A stretch of 64,000 nt of DNA from positions 1 to 64,000 of the forward strand of contig NZ_CASFQD010000013.1 in assembly GCF_949296715.1 (NCBI RefSeq), given 5' to 3'. Position numbers and translations under genes: made by a program. Of this stretch, positions 42,985 through 50,792 are shown one piece after another. Under the pieces are notes generated by a model that ran no database searches, was not told where the DNA came from, and saw nothing but the letters and a program-made list of their open reading frames with translations. Source of the DNA: an uncultured Alistipes sp. (GTDB lineage: Bacteria; Bacteroidota; Bacteroidia; Bacteroidales; Rikenellaceae). Every line of letters starts with the position of its first letter. Position 1 is the first letter of the stretch.

Positions 42985-43245
42985 TTGTTCCGGCCCGTTT
43001 CCGGGGCTTCCCTTCCCACCGTCCCTCTTCACAGCCCCTGTTTCCGGAAACGCTCTTTACCACCATCTCTCTTCACAGACCGCGTTCCCGGAAATCTTCT
43101 TTCCCGCTGTCACTCACCACTGTTCCCGTTTTCGGGACACCCTTTGCCCATTGTCACTCCCCACAGTCCCCGTTTCCGGGGTACTCTCTATTCACCGTTC
43201 CTCTTCACGGCTCCGGTATCCGGACCCTCCGTTCCCGCAGCATCT
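42985..43245. repeat. Degenerate ~44-base tandem repeat array with a hairpin in each unit
   Basis: Six imperfect units. Conserved part: pyrimidine-rich text like CACC-G-T-CTCTTCACAG, then a hairpin core. Cores centre near 43000, 43046, 43089, 43131, 43174 and 43218, spaced 42-46 bases. Core sequences differ while pairing holds in the last three: TCCCG/CGGGA (43124-43137), CCCCG/CGGGG (43168-43181) and TCCGG/CCGGA (43212-43224); the second is a 12-base palindrome at 43040-43051. No reading frame explains it. A separate perfect 8-base-pair hairpin lies at 42901-42919. The rest of the 42828-43374 gap has no gene. Confidence 0.7.
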
Positions 43246-43374
43246 GCTCCGCCCTCTTTTTCAGCCGCCGGCTCCCGTCGCACCGGCCGTTTGGCGTGAA
43301 AGTCCGACTGCGGAGAATAACGGAACGGATAAATTTATAATTTTGCGCCGTTCCCGAAATATCTTATCGCATCT

Positions 43375-44907
43375 ATGGCAGACACGCACAAAATCAATCG
43401 GGTCGAGGTCCGCAACCTGCAGATGGAGGACTATGCGCAGCTGGCGCAGTCGTTTACCCGCGTCTATGCGGACAAGGATGTCTTCTGGACCCGTGAGCAG
43501 ATTCACAAGCTGGTCGAGATTTTTCCCGAAGGACAGATCGTCACGGTCGTCGGCGACCGGATTGTCGGATGCGCCCTCTCGATCATCGTCGACTACGACA
43601 TGGTCAAGGGAGACCATACCTATGCGAAGGTGACCGGCAACGAGACCTTCTCGACGCACAATCCCGGCGGCAACATCCTCTACGGCATCGAGGTCTTCAT
43701 CCATCCCGACTACCGCGGGCTGCGGCTGGCACGGCGCATGTACGACTACCGCAAGGAGCTGTGCGAGAAGCTCAACCTGAAGGCCATCATGTTCGGCGGG
43801 CGCATCCCGAACTACCACAAGTACGCCGACCGCATGCGCCCGAAGGAGTACATCGAGAAGGTGCGTTCGCGCGAGATTTACGATCCGGTGCTGACGTTCC
43901 AGCTCTCGAACGACTTTCACGTGCGGCGCGTGATGCCCAACTACCTGCCCAACGACGAGGAGTCGTGCCACTGCGCGACGCTCCTGCAGTGGGACAACAT
44001 CTACTACCAGCCGCCCACGCAGGAGTTCGTCGACAAGAAGACCACCGTGCGCGTCGGGCTGGTGCAGTGGCAGATGCGTACCTACAAGACCCTCGACGAC
44101 GTCTTCGAGCAGGTCGAGTTCTTCGTCGACGCCGTGTCGGACTACAAGAGCGACTTCGTCCTCTTTCCCGAGTACTTCAACGCCCCGCTCATGGCGCGTT
44201 TCAACAACCTCGGTGAGGCGCAGTCGATCCGCGGCCTGGCGCAGTACACGGAGGAGATCCGCGACCGCTTCGTCGAACTGGCCATCAGCTACAACATCAA
44301 CATCATCACCGGCAGCATGCCCTACATCAAGTCCGACGGCGGGCTCTACAACGTCGGCTTCCTCTGCCGCCGCGACGGTACCTACGACATGTACGAGAAG
44401 GTGCACGTCACGCCCGACGAGGTGAAGAGCTGGGGCTTGAGCGGCGGACGCATGGTGCAGACCTTCGATACGGACTGCGCGCGCATCGGCGTGCTGATCT
44501 GCTACGACGTGGAGTTTCCCGAGCTGTCGCGCATCATGGCCGACCAGGGCATGCAGATACTCTTCGTCCCTTTCCTCACCGACACGCAGAACGGCTATTC
44601 GCGCGTGCGGGTCTGCGCCCAGGCCCGGGCCATCGAAAACGAGTGTTTCGTGGCGATCGCCGGCAGCGTGGGCAACCTGCCGCGGGTCCACAACATGGAT
44701 ATCCAGTATGCGCAGTCGGGCGTCTTCACGCCGTGCGACTTCGCCTTCCCGACCGACGGCAAGCGGGCCGAGGCCACGCCCAATACGGAGATGATCCTCA
44801 TTTCGGACGTCGATCTGGACCTGCTCAACGAGCTGCACACCTACGGCAGCGTGCGCAACCTGCGCGACCGCCGGCACGACCTCTACGAGCTGCGTATCAG
44901 GAAGTGA
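43375..44907 (+). CDS. GNAT acetyltransferase-carbon-nitrogen hydrolase fusion
   Basis: 510 residues, two domains. Residues ~5-200 form a GNAT fold (VTVVGDRIVGCALSIIVDYD, FIHPDYRGLRLARRMYDYRKELCEKL, the latter the acetyl-CoA loop). Residues ~223-505 are a nitrilase-family hydrolase with the catalytic triad intact: Glu266 (FPEYF), Lys342 (YEKVHVTP) and Cys376 (ICYDVEFPE). The fusion is a known but unassigned family; a two-step N-acylation or amide-breaking role is possible. A -7 match (TAATTTTG, 43338-43345) lies about 30 bases upstream. Confidence 0.92.
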   Translation: MADTHKINRVEVRNLQMEDYAQLAQSFTRVYADKDVFWTREQIHKLVEIFPEGQIVTVVGDRIVGCALSIIVDYDMVKGDHTYAKVTGNETFSTHNPGGNILYGIEVFIHPDYRGLRLARRMYDYRKELCEKLNLKAIMFGGRIPNYHKYADRMRPKEYIEKVRSREIYDPVLTFQLSNDFHVRRVMPNYLPNDEESCHCATLLQWDNIYYQPPTQEFVDKKTTVRVGLVQWQMRTYKTLDDVFEQVEFFVDAVSDYKSDFVLFPEYFNAPLMARFNNLGEAQSIRGLAQYTEEIRDRFVELAISYNINIITGSMPYIKSDGGLYNVGFLCRRDGTYDMYEKVHVTPDEVKSWGLSGGRMVQTFDTDCARIGVLICYDVEFPELSRIMADQGMQILFVPFLTDTQNGYSRVRVCAQARAIENECFVAIAGSVGNLPRVHNMDIQYAQSGVFTPCDFAFPTDGKRAEATPNTEMILISDVDLDLLNELHTYGSVRNLRDRRHDLYELRIRK

Positions 44908-45129
44908 CCCGGCGGGGACCCCGTCCGGAACTTTTGCGGCGCCTTTGTCCATTCAGGCCGCCGGGCCTTCTCCTGCCGGGATTTTCCTCTTCCGGCCGGC
45001 GGCCGAGAACCGCCGGCAGTTGCCGACGCAGAAACGCAGCAGCGTGAAAAACAGCAACAGCAGCATCTTGCTCTTCATCGGGTTCGTTTTCGGAAGCCGG
45101 AGCGGCCGGCATCTTCTTGTCATGCAGGA

Positions 45130-46281
45130 TCATCGTGTCAGCTTTAAGGTGATTTCGGTGTAGCGGGCTCCCGAACGGATGCGGGCCCGGTACTCCTTTC
45201 CGGGAGCTGCCGCGGGATCATTGATGCGGATCGTCACGTCGTCGTGCCCCGCGACGAACTGCAGGTAGTTGCTCCGCAGCGCCATGAATTCGCTCTCTTC
45301 GGAATTTCCGGGCAGCGCCACGCGCAGGCTCCGCTCTCCGGCGGCAGGAAGTTCGTAGTGCATCCCCCATGCGGGCAGCCCTTCGGGCTGCACCTGCCCG
45401 ATGGCCGAGCGGATGCGTGCCCCGACCTCCCGGCCGTCGCGCACGAGCCACTCCGAAACGTAGACCCGGGCATATTCGGAGGAGACTGCGAGCGCCCAGG
45501 CTCCCGACGGGAACTGCGCCAGCGCAATATCCTTGCAGATGAAGTACCCGTGCCGGGGTTCGACGGCGATCCGCTCCGCCGGACGGTCGAGCGTCAGCAT
45601 TCCCAGCGCCTCCAGTCCGGCCGCCGGGCCCGCATCGACGAACGAATAGCGGTTGCTCCCGACAAAATCGTGTGCGACGTCGATGTATACCGCCTCGCCG
45701 AAGAGCGTCCGTCCGTTCTGCTCGTCGTACATGTCGAGCCACTCCCCGGCGCTCGTTCCCGGTACTTCGGGCGTTCCCGGCATGCCGGGCTCTTCCGGCG
45801 TTCCCGGTTGTTCCGGCCCTTCGGTTGTTCCCGGCTCTTCGGGAGAGCCCGGCATGCCGGGCATCTCCGACAGGTTTTTCAGTTGGAGCCTGATCCTGAT
45901 CCGCTGCGACGGTGCGATGGTCCGCGTCGCGGCCCAGATGCGGTAGTTTTCCGTGCCGCCGCCCTCCTGTACGACAAAGGAAAATTCCCGGCTGGCGCCG
46001 CGGCGGAACCATTCCGAATTGAGAAAGCGATAGGTGGCTTTACCGTCGCCGTCGGTCTGTTCGACGCGCAGGGGCGGCGTGAGGTTGCTCTTCCGAAACT
46101 CCGCGTATGTGCGTTCATCGTAGAACTTGACGGGAACGCCTGCCAGCGGTTTACCCTGGTCGTCGAGTACCGTGATCTCCACGACAGCCTCTTTCGAACC
46201 GGAGTGCGCCTCTTCCTTCTTGCAGGCGGTGAACGAGAAGATGCCGACGAAGAGCAGGGTCATGAGTTTTTTCGTTTGCAT
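45130..46281 (-). CDS. Lipoprotein with Ig-like domain and collagen-like linker
   Basis: 383 residues from the ATG at 46281; the longer in-frame start crosses a -7 element (TAATTTTG, 46376-46369) and lacks signal character. Lipobox (FSFTAC) at about 15-20. An Ig/CNA-B-like domain (VVEITVLDDQGKPLAGVPVKFYDE) follows. Residues ~142-180 form a low-complexity Pro/Gly/Glu linker of repeated PG-x-PE and PGMPG units. The C-terminal ~200 residues are strand-rich with no known motif. Probably a surface protein; the gap 44908-45129 before it holds no credible gene. Confidence 0.75.
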   Translation of the reverse strand: MQTKKLMTLLFVGIFSFTACKKEEAHSGSKEAVVEITVLDDQGKPLAGVPVKFYDERTYAEFRKSNLTPPLRVEQTDGDGKATYRFLNSEWFRRGASREFSFVVQEGGGTENYRIWAATRTIAPSQRIRIRLQLKNLSEMPGMPGSPEEPGTTEGPEQPGTPEEPGMPGTPEVPGTSAGEWLDMYDEQNGRTLFGEAVYIDVAHDFVGSNRYSFVDAGPAAGLEALGMLTLDRPAERIAVEPRHGYFICKDIALAQFPSGAWALAVSSEYARVYVSEWLVRDGREVGARIRSAIGQVQPEGLPAWGMHYELPAAGERSLRVALPGNSEESEFMALRSNYLQFVAGHDDVTIRINDPAAAPGKEYRARIRSGARYTEITLKLTR

Positions 46282-46482
46282 GGGGCCGAATCGTTTTTTC
46301 GTGTTTGCAATTGCTCTCCGGTCCCCGTTTCGGTATCGGACGGATACTGCGGAGCCGGATTCCGGGTGCAAAATTAGAACCCCCGTGTCGTTTTTCGGTT
46401 GCAATACGGCACGGAGGTTCTGACAGTTTGAAAAAATACGATCTGTAAGTCAGTGTGTTGCGGTCTTCTCTTTTCCGGATTT

Positions 46483-48168
46483 CTAACAGCTCTCTGACTT
46501 TTGCTCGAGCAGTGCGACGAAGAACTCCCGGTCGGGGGCTTCGGAGTTCCGGATGCGGGTTTTCAGTCTCGACTTGCGGGCGTAGACGTTGGCGACGCTG
46601 TCGTGCATGAAGAGGCTGATGACCTGGGGCGAGAACCCGCTGAAGAGGTAGCACAACAGGCGGGTGTCGGTCTCCTTCATCTTCGGGAAGTCGCGGCGCA
46701 GCCGCTGTATGGCGTTGTCATGGACCATGTCGACGATGCGTTCGAGTTCGGGCAGCATCTCGCCGTCGGCAGCGAACCCTTCGATGAGCCGTTTTACCTG
46801 CCGGGTCATGGCGGCCGCCTCCGATGCGGTATTCTCCCGCTCGTAGAGGGCCTTGCCGAGGCGGTCCACGATGTCGAAGCGGGAGGCGAGAATCCCCTTC
46901 ATGCTGTTCTCCGTCCGGTGCTTCTGCTCCAGCTGGCGGACGAGCTCCCGGTATTTTTCCCGAACCTCCCCGGCCAGCAGCAGTTCGCGTTCGTAGCGCT
47001 CCTGCTGCAGCCGCATGCGCTGGCGGACAAGCAGCAGCCCGCCGCCGGCGAGCAGGAGGGCCACCGCCGCGACGGCGATCTCGCCGATGCGGCGGCTCCG
47101 CATCCGGTAGTCGGCAAAGGCGGCCCGTTCGCGGAAATACTCCTTTTCGATCATCCCGGCCGAGGTGTGCAGTGCGGCGCGGGTCATGGAGTCGTTCAGA
47201 AAGATGAACCGACGGATCTCCTGCGCCGCTTCGCGGTAACGTCCGGCTTCCGTATCGCTGCGATAGGCCGTGAAGAGCAGGGCGGGCAGCTCCCCGGGGT
47301 CGGTCGTGCGGCTCTCGGCCAGGCGGAGGTAGTGGCGGGCGCTGTCGGGCCAGTGGCGCAGCAGATGCGCCTGTGCCTGCATGCGCAGGCCCGTTGCGGA
47401 CGTGTCGCCGGCGGCCGAACGTTCGATGCGCCGCAGCAGCGTCTCGGGGACGGCCTCCTCGGCCGAAACGGTATGGAGCGTGGCAAAACAGGCCAGGCAG
47501 CGCCTGACGAGCGTGTCGTCGCGCAGCTCGTCCGCCAGTTCGAGTGCGAGCGTGCAGTCGCGCCGCGCCCGGGACGGGTCCCGCATGCGGAGTGCCGCCG
47601 CAGCCATTCCGAGCAGCGCGTCGGCCGTCCGTGCGGGCTCCTCCGAACGGATGAAGAGGTTGCGCGCATCCCGGCAGTAGCGGTAGGCCCTTGCGAAATT
47701 CAGCTCGGCATGGTACACCTCGCCGATCCGCAGGTAGAGCAGCCCGAGGTAGTAGGGTTCGTCGATGCGGCGCAGCTCCTCCTCGACTTCGAGGAAGAGC
47801 CGCAGGGCCCCGGGTTTGTCTCCCTGCTTCAATTTGCACCTTCCGAGGTAGTAGCGGGTCTTGCAGCGGTTGCGGATGTCGTGCTCCCGGGTCCGGTAGT
47901 ACTCCCATGCCTGTCCGAGCAGCGAGTCGCAGTCGGCATCGGCTCCGCTGCGTGCGGCGGCTTCCGCGACGAGCAGGGCGTGCCGGGCCTTCAGCGCACG
48001 GCTGCCGAGCCGTTCGGCCGGAATCCCGAGCAGCAGGTGCAGCGAGCTGTCGGGGTGTTCCTGCACGATTTTCTCGGCGAGAGAGAGTATCTCCGCCGCA
48101 TGGTCGGATTTCGAGCATCCGCCCAGTGCGGCGGCGAGTATAAGGATTGCGCAAATCAGTCGTTTCAT
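46483..48168 (-). CDS. TPR-containing membrane regulator with C-terminal helix-turn-helix
   Basis: 561 residues from the ATG at 48168; a much longer reading frame upstream is a shadow of the next gene. Lipobox-like ALGGC at 14-18. TPR-type helices occupy ~25-330 (YYLGRCKLKQGDKPGALRLFLEVEEEL, YYLGLLYLRIGEVYHAELNFARAYRY). A membrane helix lies near 350-370 (IGEIAVAAVALLLAGGGLLLV), then a coiled coil and a LuxR/GerE-like helix-turn-helix (MKETDTRLLCYLFSGFSPQVISLFMHDSVANVYARKSRLKTRIR). Same body plan as the SusR-like regulator at 29683 but not next to a polysaccharide locus. Target unknown. Confidence 0.82.
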   Translation of the reverse strand: MKRLICAILILAAALGGCSKSDHAAEILSLAEKIVQEHPDSSLHLLLGIPAERLGSRALKARHALLVAEAAARSGADADCDSLLGQAWEYYRTREHDIRNRCKTRYYLGRCKLKQGDKPGALRLFLEVEEELRRIDEPYYLGLLYLRIGEVYHAELNFARAYRYCRDARNLFIRSEEPARTADALLGMAAAALRMRDPSRARRDCTLALELADELRDDTLVRRCLACFATLHTVSAEEAVPETLLRRIERSAAGDTSATGLRMQAQAHLLRHWPDSARHYLRLAESRTTDPGELPALLFTAYRSDTEAGRYREAAQEIRRFIFLNDSMTRAALHTSAGMIEKEYFRERAAFADYRMRSRRIGEIAVAAVALLLAGGGLLLVRQRMRLQQERYERELLLAGEVREKYRELVRQLEQKHRTENSMKGILASRFDIVDRLGKALYERENTASEAAAMTRQVKRLIEGFAADGEMLPELERIVDMVHDNAIQRLRRDFPKMKETDTRLLCYLFSGFSPQVISLFMHDSVANVYARKSRLKTRIRNSEAPDREFFVALLEQKSESC

Positions 48169-48239
48169 TGCTTCGGCGTTCGGGTTGCTGGGTTGTAAGA
48201 GTGGGGCAGGCGGTGCTCCGGCGGGTTGCCGGCTGCCGG

Positions 48240-48974
48240 TCAGATATCCGTGTAGAGGTCGAACTGGTGGAGGAGCGTGGTGGCGAAGAAGATGCCGATG
48301 ATCGTGCTGACGATGGCAAGCAGTACCTTGAGCATCCGCGGCGAGGGCTTGCCCGGCCGGTCGCTGCGTTCGGCGACATACTCGCGGAAGAAGAGGAACA
48401 GCGCCGGCACGACGCTGCAGGCCAGCAGGTAGTCCTCCGGAATGCCGAAATAGTAGACCTTCGACAGCCCGATGAGGGCCCAGTGGCAGAGGAACATCGC
48501 CAGCACGATGTTGACCCGCTCCGAGAAGGCGAGCATCAGCCCCACGGTGAAGACCGCTACCGAGCAGGGCATCACCGGCGAGGTCATCATCGGGAACGAG
48601 CGGCCGAGCAGCAGCGATACGAGCGGATAGATGAGCGGCATGGCCATGAGCAGCAGGGCGAAGGCCGTGTGGTGTCCCGTGCGGACGAGCGTGGCGCGGC
48701 GCAGTGCGAGGTCGTAGATCCAGATGCATCCCATGACGGCCCAGAAGAGTGCCAGCATGTCGTTGTATTGCCGCGGCTCGCAGTAGACGAGGTAGTAGAC
48801 GCCCGCAATCCAGAAGTTGAGCCCCGCCATGTAGAGTTTCATGGCGATGCGCACCCCGCGCGACGGGCGCAGGCGCAGCAGCACGGTGAGCAGGGCGCCC
48901 GCCGCCACCCAGACAATCTGTGCGGTCCAGGTTCCTTCGTTATAGGCGGCTATCGTTTCCCAGAATGTCTCCAT
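48240..48974 (-). CDS. DUF6064-like multi-pass membrane protein
   Basis: 244 residues, six or seven hydrophobic segments. The start METFWETIAAYNEGTWTAQ resembles the DUF6064 family, whose function is unknown. No catalytic motif is visible. Stop lies 71 bases before the TPR/HTH regulator's start, and its own start is 9 bases from the exporter gene stop, so the four genes 46483-50254 may be one transcript. Confidence 0.7.
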   Translation of the reverse strand: METFWETIAAYNEGTWTAQIVWVAAGALLTVLLRLRPSRGVRIAMKLYMAGLNFWIAGVYYLVYCEPRQYNDMLALFWAVMGCIWIYDLALRRATLVRTGHHTAFALLLMAMPLIYPLVSLLLGRSFPMMTSPVMPCSVAVFTVGLMLAFSERVNIVLAMFLCHWALIGLSKVYYFGIPEDYLLACSVVPALFLFFREYVAERSDRPGKPSPRMLKVLLAIVSTIIGIFFATTLLHQFDLYTDI

Positions 48975-48983
48975 GTCGGGCGG

Positions 48984-49490
48984 TTATCGGTCGAAGCCGG
49001 GGCGTCGGCGGCGCGTGAGCGAGAAGGCCCGGCGGTTGAAGATGAAGATCGGCAGCGTGGCTCCCGCGGCCAGCAGGGCGATGACGCTCAGCGAGACGGT
49101 GGCGTTGAGGAAGAACTGCTGCATGTACTGGAGTCCCTGCCCGGGGTCGTTGAGCGACTGGAGGAACATGATGAGCGAGAAGACCGTCTTGTAGGCGTAG
49201 ATGCCCGGCACCATCGGCAGCAGCGCCGGGATGTAGAGCACCGTCATCGGGCAGCAGATGCCGCGCCCGAGCCAGAGGCTTCCCATGCCGATCGTGACGG
49301 CGGCGGCGAGCGACGCCGTGGCGATGTCCACACCCGCGTAGTTCATCAGCGCGAAACGCAGGGCGTGTCCTGCGGCGGCGAGCAGCGCTATGCGCGGGAA
49401 GGCCCGCATCGGGGGATCGGAGATGGCGCCGAAGCCGATGGCGGCCACGGCGGCGAAAAGTCCGTCGAGCAGGATGTCCAGAGCGATCAT
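48984..49490 (-). CDS. Threonine/serine exporter subunit, YjjB-like (DUF3815)
   Basis: 168 residues with about five hydrophobic segments (LDILLDGLFAAVAAIGFGAI, ALRFALMNYAGVDIATASLAAAVTIGMGSLWLG, IYAYKTVFSL). It matches the C-terminal half of ThrE. Its start overlaps the stop of the preceding gene by 4 bases, so the two are made together. In E. coli the split pair YjjP-YjjB has been tied to succinate export; here substrate is open. Confidence 0.87.
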   Translation of the reverse strand: MIALDILLDGLFAAVAAIGFGAISDPPMRAFPRIALLAAAGHALRFALMNYAGVDIATASLAAAVTIGMGSLWLGRGICCPMTVLYIPALLPMVPGIYAYKTVFSLIMFLQSLNDPGQGLQYMQQFFLNATVSLSVIALLAAGATLPIFIFNRRAFSLTRRRRPGFDR

Positions 49491-50254
49491 AGCAGGCTGT
49501 CCTTTACCATCAGCAGCGTGGCCGCCAGCCCCACGGCGATGCAGATGATGAGCAGCAGGGCGTTGATCAGGCGGCTGAATCCGATCAGGATGTGCCCCTC
49601 GACGATGTCGATGACGCCGTTGATGAGCGGCACGCCCGGCACCAGGAAGAGCGGGCTCGTGGCCAGGGCGATCTCGGCCGTGCAGTCGAAGCGCAGGGCC
49701 ACCGAGGCGCAGAGCGACGCCATGAAGGCCGAGATGATGAAGATCAGGTAGTGGTTGACGCCGTGCGCCTGCATGCGCTGCCGCGCGGCGAAGCCCACGA
49801 GCGTAGCGGTGAAGACGATGCCCACGGCCGTCCAGTCGCCGCCGAACAGGCGGCAGAACGAGGCGTTGGCCAGCCCCACGGTCAGCAGCACGAAGACCGG
49901 GTCCATGCGGGGCTTGTCGATCAGCTCCCGGAAGCGGCGGCGCACTTCGTCGAGCGGCAGTTCCTCGTCGAGGGCGTCCCAGCTCAGGGCGCTCAGGTCG
50001 GAATTGCGCTCGAAACTGACGGGCAGCGCCGGAATCCGCACCACGCGGGTGACGGCCTCGCCGCTCGCCTCGTCGCGCACGGTGAGGATCGTGCTGCGCT
50101 GGAAGCTCGACAACTGGATGTCGACCCCCTGCGAGGTGCCGATGCGCTGCGAGTTGCGGATCACGCGCGAGGTGTGCACGCCCGATCCGAGCAGGTAGGT
50201 CGCATACTCGGCGACGAAGTCGAGCGTTTCGATCAACTCTTGTCTGGTCTTCAT
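49487..50254 (-). CDS. Threonine/serine exporter subunit, YjjP-like (ThrE N-terminal)
   Basis: 255 residues. N-terminal soluble region (LDFVAEYATYLLGSGVHTSRVIRNSQRIG, a ThrE hallmark), then five hydrophobic helices (GIVFTATLVGFAARQRM, YLIFIISAFMASLCASVAL, LFLVPGVPLINGVIDIVEGH). Works with the next gene as a split ThrE-type exporter. A -7 element (TATTTTTG, 50270-50263) sits only 8 bases from the start codon, so the mRNA would be nearly leaderless. Confidence 0.88.
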   Translation of the reverse strand: MKTRQELIETLDFVAEYATYLLGSGVHTSRVIRNSQRIGTSQGVDIQLSSFQRSTILTVRDEASGEAVTRVVRIPALPVSFERNSDLSALSWDALDEELPLDEVRRRFRELIDKPRMDPVFVLLTVGLANASFCRLFGGDWTAVGIVFTATLVGFAARQRMQAHGVNHYLIFIISAFMASLCASVALRFDCTAEIALATSPLFLVPGVPLINGVIDIVEGHILIGFSRLINALLLIICIAVGLAATLLMVKDSLL

Positions 50255-50321
50255 GGCAGGTGCAAAAATAGGTTTTTCCCGCGAAGTTCCTGCCGTCGGG
50301 ACGGAAAAAACCCGAAAAAAT

Positions 50322-50792
50322 CTATCGGCGGCGCCGGAACCGTTCCGTGATGTCGCACAGCGTCCCGTCGTCCGACCGCCGGTAGAGGCGCTGGTTGGTC
50401 GTCGGTGCAGTCAGCGGCCCGAGCCGTTCGATCCACGGCCCGAGCTTCACGTAGTCGAAGGCCGCGGCGTCGAACCCTTCGGGCAGGTCGGCCCGCCCGG
50501 AGTACCACGCCGTGCGCAGCACCGCCCGCTCCTGCCGCACAAGGCGTGCCAGGCGGGCGATCTCGTGCGGCGAACCGTCTCCGCCCATGAAGCAGACGCA
50601 CGTCACCGCGGCGCCGTAGCGGCCGAGTAGGGCGCGCAGCTCCGTGTCGTCGAGCGGGCGCCCCGCGTCGCGCTGCAGGTGGGGGCTGTGGCACCCCGGG
50701 CAGCGGTTCGGGCAGCCCGTGATGTTGATCGCCAGGGTCGTCTCGCCGGGAATCTCCGCGAAGACCACGTCGAAGTTATGATAGCGCACCAT
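50322..50792 (-). CDS. nrdG: Anaerobic ribonucleotide reductase-activating protein
   Basis: 156 residues, the usual NrdG length. A radical-SAM enzyme: CPNRCPGCHSP carries the Cx3Cx2C that binds the 4Fe-4S cluster, and VCFMGGDGSP is the SAM-binding GGE-like loop. It makes the glycyl radical on NrdD. Overlaps the 3' end of nrdD by 17 bases, so translation is coupled. Confidence 0.96.
   Translation of the reverse strand: MVRYHNFDVVFAEIPGETTLAINITGCPNRCPGCHSPHLQRDAGRPLDDTELRALLGRYGAAVTCVCFMGGDGSPHEIARLARLVRQERAVLRTAWYSGRADLPEGFDAAAFDYVKLGPWIERLGPLTAPTTNQRLYRRSDDGTLCDITERFRRRR

Noticed and set aside
42985..43245. CRISPR array
   Set aside because: Units are degenerate and carry no distinct spacers between exact repeats; no cas gene is near.
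44897..45163. Short frames on both strands between the GNAT-nitrilase gene and the lipoprotein
   Set aside because: Neither has a signal, domain or convincing start; they overlap flanking genes.
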